From Chloroflexota bacterium (GTDB lineage Bacteria; Chloroflexota; Limnocylindria; Limnocylindrales; CSP1-4), in the NCBI GenBank assembly GCA_015478725.1, contig JADMIG010000001.1, positions 412,748 through 476,747 on the forward strand: 64,000 bases of DNA, given 5' to 3'. Under the pieces are notes generated by a model. The model was not told the origin of the DNA, did no database searches, and worked only from the letters and a program-made list of their open reading frames with translations. Position 1 is the first letter of the stretch. Each line of letters begins with the position of its first letter. Below are positions 58,838 to 64,000 of the stretch, in pieces. A program made the position numbers and the translations under genes.

Positions 58838-58843
58838 AGTATA
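58838..58843 (-). promoter_or_regulatory. -10 hexamer TATACT of the mazEF-like module (leaderless candidate)
   Basis: The minus strand reads TTATACT, ending 6 nt before ATG 58831. A TTGACG occurs only 7 bp upstream of the hexamer, too close to be its -35. Confidence 0.5.
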
Positions 58844-58961
58844 ACCCGCCGTCAAACGCGGGACGGCGACGGAACGAGGGTCTGTACGAGCTCCGAGCCA
58901 AGCCCCTGGCTCCAGCCGAAGCTCGAGCCGGTCGGCGCGACGGCGGCGATCCCCGACATTT

Positions 58962-59435
58962 CTACATGCAGCGGAGCGTTGCGCATCCCAGCGGACCGGC
59001 CTGGCTCCACGTCGACGTGAACCGATCGATCGCTTCGTAGGCGGTCACGGGCAGCCCGTAGTAGTGGTCGCAGGCGGGCGCTCCGAGGATCTCCTCGCAG
59101 TGCTCATGGACGAGGACGCCGTACGCTCGGGCGTAGAAGTCGACGTCGGTCGAATGAAACGCGCGACGACGATTGCGCGGGCGCTCCACGAACTCGTACT
59201 CGTACTCCTCGCGGGTGAACGCATCGGGTGATGGTCCAGGCACCCAGATCTCGGACAACCTGATGATCGCCGGCCCCGGAACATCGGAGCCGGCAAGATC
59301 CGCGGCGAACGTGAACCCGAGATTGGAGGTGTCCTCGTACCGGTCGAGCGTCGGAACAGGGAACGATGCCCCGTAGTTCCAGAGGATCGCGGCAAGTCTG
59401 CCGAGGTGGTTCCTCAGTTCCGTGAACGTCGCCAT
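58962..59435 (-). CDS. Hypothetical protein coupled to an HTH gene (putative toxin)
   Basis: A 157-residue soluble protein I cannot assign. The first half has LRNHLGRLAAILWNYGASFP and a beta-rich LGFTFAADLAGSDVPGPAII. The second half has EYEYEFVERPRNRRRAFHST, then DVDFYARAYGVLVHEHCEEI and a Cys-His pair at APACDHYYG. Clustered His/Cys/Asp residues suggest metal binding. It overlaps the HTH gene (TGATG), the arrangement of an autoregulated toxin-antitoxin pair. Confidence 0.65.
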   Translation of the reverse strand: MATFTELRNHLGRLAAILWNYGASFPVPTLDRYEDTSNLGFTFAADLAGSDVPGPAIIRLSEIWVPGPSPDAFTREEYEYEFVERPRNRRRAFHSTDVDFYARAYGVLVHEHCEEILGAPACDHYYGLPVTAYEAIDRFTSTWSQAGPLGCATLRCM

Positions 59436-59713
59436 CAGCGAGCGGTGGCAGCGGACGCATGGCGCGGCTGCGGCAGAACCTCGCCATCACCGAGTCGAGG
59501 CTGTCGTTTCACGCGGCGGAGCGGGGCCGCCGCAGCGACTCGAAGCATTCCCGTCTTGTACATCTCGAAGCTCGCGCTCGGGACGCGATAGATCCGCGCC
59601 GACACCCGGATCGCCGGCAAGGAACCGGCGTGGATCATTCGGAGGACCGTGGCCGTGCTGATATCCAGTTCCCGGGCTACGTCGGCCGGCGAGATGAACT
59701 GCTTCTTCTGCAT
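59435..59713 (-). CDS. Excisionase-type HTH protein (putative antitoxin)
   Basis: A 92-residue DNA-binding protein. MQKKQFISPADVARELDIST followed by ATVLRMIHAGSLPAIRVSAR is a helix-turn-helix of the excisionase/MerR type. The C-terminal ~35 residues are basic and Pro-rich. ATG 59713 has GGAG 8-9 nt upstream; ATG 59728 is an alternative. An inverted repeat covers its promoter, suggesting autoregulation. Confidence 0.78.
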   Translation of the reverse strand: MQKKQFISPADVARELDISTATVLRMIHAGSLPAIRVSARIYRVPSASFEMYKTGMLRVAAAAPLRRVKRQPRLGDGEVLPQPRHASAATAR

Positions 59714-59731
59714 TGTATGTTGCTCCATGCG

Positions 59732-59768
59732 GTATCACCTACGATACTTCACAGAACGTCCTTGTCAA
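59732..59768 (-). promoter_or_regulatory. Promoter and operator of the HTH-unknown pair
   Basis: On the minus strand, TTGACA (59768-59763) and TATCGT (59746-59741) are 16 bp apart. The inverted repeat GTATC-ACCTAC-GATAC (59732-59747) covers the -10, so a bound repressor would block polymerase. Confidence 0.65.
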
Positions 59769-59799
59769 GCCAGCCCTAGCGAGCGGGCCGCGGAGAGGG

Positions 59800-60336
59800 C
59801 TAGGTTCGAAGGCCGGTCGGCAGTGGCGGCAGCGTGACGTGATGGACAGGCGGCGGAGATGCCGTCACGCCGCTCATCGGGTCATCCGTTGGTCGAAATA
59901 TGGCGAGGACCTGGCCGCCGACGTGTGCTGCCGATGGGGCAAGGATGCCACGGCGACGATCGCGCCAATAGACATGGCCGATGGCCTGCGTCCGGGGCCA
60001 CTGGCGGCGCGAGGGGAAGAGTTCAGGCACGCCGTGCGTCGCCAGGACGCCGGGTGCGGTCAGGTCGGCGATGCCTGCCACGTCCACGAGGATCTGCCAC
60101 GAGTCTCTCGGCAGCCGGGTGTCGGGTGGCACGCCGAGCTCCGAGGTATGCCGGTACCACTCGGCCCAGGCCGTCTCCTCACTGTCGCCCAGATAGAGCG
60201 CCCGGATGTTGTCGCCATCCTGCCAGCGTCCGTCGGCCGGATCCTTCGTCCACGCGAACGGATCAGCGCCGCCGCGAGAGATCCGCCACCACACGCCTGT
60301 GACGCGTATCGACGCGGCCGTTGGGCGGTCGCTCAG
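59800..60336 (-). CDS. RES-domain toxin, probable CTG start
   Basis: A 178-residue RES-family protein; such toxins degrade or modify NAD+. Conserved pieces are VWWRISRGGADPFAW, DGDNIRALYLGDSEETAWAE with the Tyr and Glu of the R-E-S signature, and LTAPGVLATHGVPELF. CTG 60336 overlaps the antitoxin stop as CTGA and adds SDRPTAASIRVTG before the first conserved Trp-Trp-Arg. GTG 60294 is the conventional alternative, which would begin right at that motif. Confidence 0.85.
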   Translation of the reverse strand: MSDRPTAASIRVTGVWWRISRGGADPFAWTKDPADGRWQDGDNIRALYLGDSEETAWAEWYRHTSELGVPPDTRLPRDSWQILVDVAGIADLTAPGVLATHGVPELFPSRRQWPRTQAIGHVYWRDRRRGILAPSAAHVGGQVLAIFRPTDDPMSGVTASPPPVHHVTLPPLPTGLRT

Positions 60337-60674
60337 GAGAACGAGTCGTTCTCCAGCTCTGCGACGAGCTTCGAGACCTCTCGGTAGCGCCCTGCGGCGA
60401 GGGCATCAAGCGGCCTGTCATCGTCGAGCACCCTGAGCGGCTTCTGTAGCCAGAGCGGGACCGTGTCCGGGTCCATCACGGTGACGAGTCGCTCCAGGAG
60501 CGACACGAGTTCGAGGAGGCGCTGTCGGTAGATCCCCGCCGGGCGTCGGCTGGCTCGCGCCCAGGCCGTCACGGTGCCCTGTTCAGCGCCAGTCGCAGAG
60601 GCGATGTCAGCCGTCGCGACGCCAAGTGCGCGAACCCGCCTGACTTCGAGTGCATACGCGGTCGCGGAACTCAA
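60333..60674 (-). CDS. Xre-type antitoxin of the RES module (MbcA/ParS/Xre family)
   Basis: A 113-residue protein with an N-terminal HTH (VATADIASATGAEQGTVTAW) and a C-terminal toxin-binding region with PLWLQKPLRVLDDDRPLDAL followed by AAGRYREVSKLVAEL. The latter is the DUF2384 signature. The TTG start at 60674 has GAGG seven nt upstream and a clear promoter. The pair matches known Xre-RES systems. Confidence 0.88.
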   Translation of the reverse strand: MSSATAYALEVRRVRALGVATADIASATGAEQGTVTAWARASRRPAGIYRQRLLELVSLLERLVTVMDPDTVPLWLQKPLRVLDDDRPLDALAAGRYREVSKLVAELENDSFS

Positions 60675-60697
60675 TTCGTACCTCTTTGCGTCGCAAG

Positions 60698-60726
60698 ATC
60701 GTAGCGAACCTGTAGCGTTCAGTCAA
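60698..60726 (-). promoter_or_regulatory. Promoter of the Xre-RES module
   Basis: TTGACT (60726-60721) and TACGAT (60703-60698) on the minus strand are separated by exactly 17 bp, leaving a ~20-nt leader with a Shine-Dalgarno. CGCTAC occurs twice between -35 and -10 and may be part of the operator. Confidence 0.6.
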
Positions 60727-60761
60727 CCCTGGTCGAGGGTGATGTCGAGGGTTGAGGCCGT

Positions 60762-61139
60762 TCAGGCTGGCAGCACCTCCACGTCGTACGCGGCGAACGC
60801 GCCGTCGCGGGTGACGATGACGGCGTCGAGCCTGCCGGCCTGGGCCACGAGCATCCGGTCGAACGGGTCGCGATGATGTGCCGGCAGGCGGCCAGCCCGC
60901 TCCGCGTCCGTGCCGGTCACCGGCAACGCGTCGAATCCCGCCTCCTCGACAGCCTGGACGAGACTCGTCGGTGCGTCGAGCTTCCCGAGTGCCCGCTTGA
61001 TCTCGATCTCCCAGATGGTCCCCGCCGAGACGAGGACGTCATTCGCCGGATCGGCGATCGCGCGACGGGCCGGGGCACCGAGCAGCGGGTCGTCCGCCAG
61101 CCACCACAGGACGGCGTGAGCATCGAGCAGCAGGATCAT
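60762..61139 (-). CDS. PIN-domain toxin (VapC-like) of the Phd module
   Basis: A 125-residue PIN nuclease of the type usually paired with Phd/YefM antitoxins. It starts MILLLDAHAVLWWLADDPLL with the first Asp. Further acidic sites are in TIWEIEIKRALGK, HHRDPFDRMLVAQAG and VTRDGAFAAY. Length is typical. The ATG overlaps the antitoxin stop (ATGA). Confidence 0.93.
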   Translation of the reverse strand: MILLLDAHAVLWWLADDPLLGAPARRAIADPANDVLVSAGTIWEIEIKRALGKLDAPTSLVQAVEEAGFDALPVTGTDAERAGRLPAHHRDPFDRMLVAQAGRLDAVIVTRDGAFAAYDVEVLPA

Positions 61140-61372
61140 CGCTCGAACGTGTCGAGAAGCTCGTCATCCGTTCGATCGAAGTCAGCAGCGACGCGGACGA
61201 GACCGCGCCACAGACCGGGCACGCGCGGCTGTGACCGTGGCTGGAACGCCACGAGCCGTGCCACCGGGCGACCGGCGCGCGCGATGACCACCTCTTCGCC
61301 TGCCTCGACACGCTCGACGAGCCGGGAAAGGTGGGTCTTCGCCTCGTGGATGTTGACGCTCGGATCAGGCAC
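61136..61372 (-). CDS. Phd/YefM-type antitoxin
   Basis: A 78-residue antitoxin. The N-terminal DNA-binding fold reads NIHEAKTHLSRLVERVEAGE followed by EVVIARAGRPVARLV. The C-terminal segment (DFDRTDDELLDTFER) would bind the PIN toxin. The GTG start lies 7 nt from a -10-like box, and no Shine-Dalgarno is visible. Confidence 0.92.
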   Translation of the reverse strand: MPDPSVNIHEAKTHLSRLVERVEAGEEVVIARAGRPVARLVAFQPRSQPRVPGLWRGLVRVAADFDRTDDELLDTFER

Positions 61373-61379
61373 GTCGTCA

Positions 61380-61409
61380 ACGCTACTGCGCCTAGTCCGA
61401 CTTAGTCAA
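61380..61409 (-). promoter_or_regulatory. Promoter of the Phd-PIN module (leaderless candidate)
   Basis: On the minus strand TTGACT (61409-61404) and TAGCGT (61385-61380) are 18 bp apart. The hexamer ends 7 nt before the GTG start. Confidence 0.45.
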
Positions 61410-61475
61410 CCCGCTTCAGTTGGGGCGAGCTCCCGACGCAGCGGCGCGCGGCTGTCTCGGGTCCGGTCGGCGCGG

Positions 61476-61481
61476 TATCGT
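61476..61481 (+). promoter_or_regulatory. -10 hexamer TATCGT of the YbaK-like gene (leaderless candidate)
   Basis: GGTATCGT ends 7 nt before GTG 61489, the same spacing as at yebC and ruvB. No Shine-Dalgarno lies between it and the start. Confidence 0.5.
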
Positions 61482-61488
61482 TCGCCAC

Positions 61489-62007
61489 GTGAGCTCGGAC
61501 CCGGATCGCATGCGGCTCGAGGCGGCACTCTCGGACCTCGGCACGGGTTGGGAGCTTCTGGCCTGCGATCCGGCGCTCGCCGACACCGCGGCGTTCTGCG
61601 CGGCATACGGCTTCGCCCTCGAGGATTCGGCGAACACGATCGTCGTGGTCGGCAAGGCCGAGCCGCGACGGTATGCCGCGTGCATCGTCCTCGCCACCCA
61701 TCGCCTGGACGTGAACCGTGCCGTCCGCGACCGCCTCGGGACCCGCAAGGCGTCGTTCGCCGGCGCGGACGAGACGCGGTCCATCACCGGGATGGAGATC
61801 GGCGGGGTGACGCCGTTCGGTCTGCCCGCGAGTCTGGCGGTCTGGATCGATGCGGCGGTGATGGCACGCGACCGGATCGTGCTCGGCGGCGGGAGCCGCA
61901 CCTGGAAGGTCGTCGCGCCGCCGGCCATCCTCCGCGCGCTGCCGAACGCCGCGGTCGTGGCCGGCCTCGCCGGCCTGGCCGGCGAGGTGCCCGAGCGGAA
62001 GCCCTGA
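61489..62007 (+). CDS. YbaK/EbsC-family aminoacyl-tRNA deacylase
   Basis: A 172-residue trans-editing domain protein that hydrolyses misacylated tRNA (often Cys- or Ala-tRNA-Pro). Family features are ANTIVVVGKAEPRRYAACIV, HRLDVNRAVRDRLGTRKASF with the conserved Lys, and GMEIGGVTPFGLPASL. The end has IVLGGGSRTWKVVAPP. It marks the return to core-type genes right of the island. Confidence 0.9.
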   Translation: MSSDPDRMRLEAALSDLGTGWELLACDPALADTAAFCAAYGFALEDSANTIVVVGKAEPRRYAACIVLATHRLDVNRAVRDRLGTRKASFAGADETRSITGMEIGGVTPFGLPASLAVWIDAAVMARDRIVLGGGSRTWKVVAPPAILRALPNAAVVAGLAGLAGEVPERKP

Positions 62008-62037
62008 TCGGGACGCGGTGACGGACCGAGCCGCCCC

Positions 62038-63570
62038 CTACGGTCCGCTGGGACTCGTCGGACAGGTCGTGCCGGGCGCCGGCGGGCGGAGGCTGAGGAG
62101 GTAGGTGTCGGCTGCCGCCCGGACGCACGCGCTGAAGGCGTAGCCGGTGTGCCCCTCCCCCGTCCGGGTGATGAGGACGCCCGAGACGAGCTGATGGGCA
62201 AGCGCGACCGCCCAGGCGTACGGCGTCGCCGGATCGCCGGTCGAGCCGACCACGAGGATCGGCGGCGCGCCGGCAGCCGAGGCCGGAGCCGGGACCCGGG
62301 CCGGCGGGACCGGCCAGAACGCGCAGTCGACGTCGTTGTAGGCGAAGAGCGCCCCGAGGCGCGGGGCCAGTGCCGTGAACCGGGGCACCTCCGCCTCGTA
62401 CGCGGCCGCATTCCGCGGCCCCGGGAAGTCCAGGCACGTGACGGCGCTGTTCGCATCGACGAGGTTGGAGTAGCTGCCGTCCGGGTTGCGACCGTTGAGC
62501 GGATCCGCGAGGGCGAGGAGATACGAGCCGTCGCCCTGTTGCGCGAGCGCCAGCGCCTCCGCGAGGAGCGGCCAGCCCTGGGGAGCGTAGAGCGAGCCGA
62601 TGACCGCATCCCAGGCATACGTGGGACCGACCGGGCGCGAGTCCCTGAGGAGGATCGCGGGGAGCGGCCTCGTGTCGATCCGGCGCATCAGCGCGTCGAA
62701 GGCCGGACCCGGCCGGCCGCCGTTGTGGAACGCGCACGTCGCCCGGCGTGCGCAGTCGGCGAGGAAGCGATCGAGCGCACCCTCGAATGCGACCGCCTGG
62801 CCCACCCGAAGATGGGCGAGATCGACGGTCGGGTCGATCGCGCTATCGAGGACCAGCGCCCGGACCCGGTCCGGGAAGAGGTCAGCGTAGATCGAGCCAA
62901 TGAGCGTCCCGTACGAGAAGCCGACGTACGTCAGCGCGGGATCGCCGAGCGCCGCCCGGATGAGGTCGACGTCGCGCGCCACATTCACCGTCCCGACGTA
63001 CGGCAGGAGGTCGCCGTCGCGACGCTCGCAGCCGGCCACGAAGGAGCGTTCCCCGTCGAGGAGCGTGGCCAGCTCGGCCGCTGTGTCCGGGTTCGGGTCG
63101 GCGGCGAGGAAATGGTCGAGGTTGTCCACGCAGCGGATCGGCGTGCTCCGGGCGACGCCCCGCGGGTCGAAGCCGACGATGTCGAATCGCTCCCGGACCG
63201 CGCCCGGAAACAGGCTGGCCGCGTCGTTCCGGACGAAGTCCACGCCCGATGCGCCAGGGCCGCCGGGATTGACGACGAGCGACCCGATGCGGTGGGCCGG
63301 ATCGATGGCCGGAAGTCGGATGAGGGCGAGCAGGATCGTGCCGCCGACGGGGTCCGCATAGTCCCGCGGCACGAGGACCGTGCCGCACTCGAAGCCGTTG
63401 CCGCAGTCGCTCCAGCGCACCGGCGGGACGCTCGGAGCCGGCGGCGGCCCCGACGACGAGGGGATGGCGGCCGTCGACGGGGCGGGCTGTGACGGGGTGA
63501 CCGTGCTGCACGCCGCGACGAGCGTGGCGACGGCGCCGGCGACGAGGAGGCGTTGGACCGTGCCGCTCAG
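62038..63570 (-). CDS. Alpha/beta-hydrolase lipoprotein (TAP-like peptidase), CTG start
   Basis: A 510-residue secreted hydrolase. Read from CTG 63570 the N terminus is LSGTVQRLLVAGAVATLVAA followed by CSTV: a short signal peptide ending in a lipobox (LVAAC), then a Pro/Ser-rich linker. The fold has NPGGPGASG as oxyanion region, the nucleophile in VGFSYGTLIGS, the Asp in VVGSTGDPATP and the His in RTGEGHTGYAF. Two to three Cys pairs suit an exported protein. The family includes mycobacterial and Streptomyces tripeptidyl aminopeptidases. GTG 63420 would drop the lipobox, so CTG is preferred. Confidence 0.85.
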   Translation of the reverse strand: MSGTVQRLLVAGAVATLVAACSTVTPSQPAPSTAAIPSSSGPPPAPSVPPVRWSDCGNGFECGTVLVPRDYADPVGGTILLALIRLPAIDPAHRIGSLVVNPGGPGASGVDFVRNDAASLFPGAVRERFDIVGFDPRGVARSTPIRCVDNLDHFLAADPNPDTAAELATLLDGERSFVAGCERRDGDLLPYVGTVNVARDVDLIRAALGDPALTYVGFSYGTLIGSIYADLFPDRVRALVLDSAIDPTVDLAHLRVGQAVAFEGALDRFLADCARRATCAFHNGGRPGPAFDALMRRIDTRPLPAILLRDSRPVGPTYAWDAVIGSLYAPQGWPLLAEALALAQQGDGSYLLALADPLNGRNPDGSYSNLVDANSAVTCLDFPGPRNAAAYEAEVPRFTALAPRLGALFAYNDVDCAFWPVPPARVPAPASAAGAPPILVVGSTGDPATPYAWAVALAHQLVSGVLITRTGEGHTGYAFSACVRAAADTYLLSLRPPAPGTTCPTSPSGP

Positions 63571-63590
63571 CGGTCCGGTCCGCCGTTCAT
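63567..63590 (-). CDS. Possible 7-codon leader ORF (MNGGPDR)
   Basis: ATG AAC GGC GGA CCG GAC CGC TGA lies directly before the lipoprotein gene, and its stop overlaps the proposed CTG start as CTGA. Ribosomes ending here could re-initiate at the CTG. No strong Shine-Dalgarno precedes it, so this is tentative. Confidence 0.3.
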   Translation of the reverse strand: MNGGPDR

Positions 63591-63603
63591 CCGACCCGTC
63601 GGG

Positions 63604-64000
63604 TCACGAGATCGCCGGTCGGTCGACCGAGATCCACGCCGGAGCGAGCGGCAGGTGGATCACCGTGGGGCCGTCCGCGGCGAGCGCCTCGCGGAGCGTC
63701 GCCTCGAACGTCCGATCGTCGTCGACCCGCACACCGCGTGCGCCAAGGGCGACGGCGACCCCGGCGACGTCGATCGGGCCGAGCTCGGTCCCGACGCCGA
63801 TCCCGGTCCCGCGGGCCTCCTGGTGCATCCGGATCGTCCCGTACCGTCGGTTGTCGAAGACGAGGACGACGAGTCGACAGTGTTCGCGGACGGCGGTCTC
63901 GAGCTCCGCCATCGTCATCGCGAAGCCGCCGTCGCCGGCGAGGGCCACGACCGGCCGTTCTCGGTGCACGATCGAAGCCGCGATGGCCGCCGGGAGTCCG
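63604..64000 (-). CDS. Thiamine-diphosphate enzyme, C-terminal part (acetolactate synthase-like)
   Basis: The last ~131 residues of a ThDP-dependent enzyme whose start lies beyond 64000. The ThDP/Mg motif is VVALAGDGGFAMTMAELETA with VLVFDNRRYGTIRMHQEARG after it. The end (TVIHLPLAPAWISVDRPAIS) fits acetolactate synthase, benzoylformate decarboxylase or indolepyruvate decarboxylase relatives. The substrate cannot be decided from this part. Its stop lies 33 bp before the lipoprotein start. Confidence 0.87.
   Translation of the reverse strand, partial: GLPAAIAASIVHRERPVVALAGDGGFAMTMAELETAVREHCRLVVLVFDNRRYGTIRMHQEARGTGIGVGTELGPIDVAGVAVALGARGVRVDDDRTFEATLREALAADGPTVIHLPLAPAWISVDRPAIS

Noticed and set aside
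46301-61400. Prophage or integrative element
   Set aside because: No integrase, transposase, phage structural gene, tRNA-end duplication or terminal inverted repeat was found; the region is better described as an accumulation of defence and TA modules.
1-64000. CRISPR array
   Set aside because: No series of regularly spaced identical repeats was seen and no cas-like protein is present.

Overview
The window is very GC-rich (roughly 68-70%) and almost wall-to-wall coding. It combines RNase Y, a YmdB-like phosphoesterase, MutS2 and a TrpR-like YerC regulator with actinobacterium-like base composition. RNase Y and MutS2 are uncommon in actinobacteria, so I read it as a Chloroflexota chromosome (possibly a Limnocylindria-type soil or freshwater lineage); the phylum call is an inference.

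Layout. 1-2.2 kb (minus): end of a disulfide oxidoreductase gene and two RNA/SAM methyltransferases. 2.2-6.8 kb (minus): four TadE/TadG-like pseudopilin genes linked by GTGA overlaps. 7.0-18.1 kb (plus): tRNA-Val, thrS, infC-rpmI-rplT, pheST, a CvpA-like gene, mpg and mutS2. 18.1-20.9 kb (minus): a class A penicillin-binding protein. 21-22.3 kb (plus): tyrS. 22.4-28.8 kb (minus): the operon yerC-hisG-D-C-B-H-F-IE, divergent from hisA (plus) across a repeat-rich operator region. 29.7-31.8 kb (minus): an EF-G-like GTPase. 31.9-46.3 kb (plus): a DNA-repair and RNA-modification run, yebC-ruvCAB-tgt-(small basic protein)-recA-recX-rny-ymdB-PHP-miaB-miaA-hflX-(unknown). 46.3-61.4 kb: an accessory island. 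61.5-64 kb: a YbaK-like deacylase, a lipoprotein alpha/beta hydrolase and the end of a ThDP enzyme gene.

The island is the most unusual part. A type III restriction-modification system (res 53377-56406, mod 49793-52423) is surrounded and penetrated by about ten toxin-antitoxin or toxin-antitoxin-like modules: HTH plus a deleted PIN gene, AbrB plus PIN, a 311-residue protein plus PIN, DUF1778 plus GNAT (between res and mod), DUF4160 plus DUF2442, RHH plus Doc, MazEF, HTH plus a 157-residue unknown, Xre plus RES, and Phd plus PIN. The last 402 bp of mod are duplicated without indels 1828 bp downstream, and the segment between the copies holds a low-GC two-gene PIN cassette. This looks like an insertion that left an intact mod and a displaced second 3' end.

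Two window-wide expression features stand out. First, several genes have no plausible start except a CTG that overlaps the preceding TGA as CTGA (mpg, miaA, a PIN toxin, and probably a RES toxin and a lipoprotein hydrolase). This parallels the many ATGA and GTGA junctions. Second, several genes have a recognisable -10 hexamer only 6-8 nt before the start codon, which suggests leaderless mRNAs.
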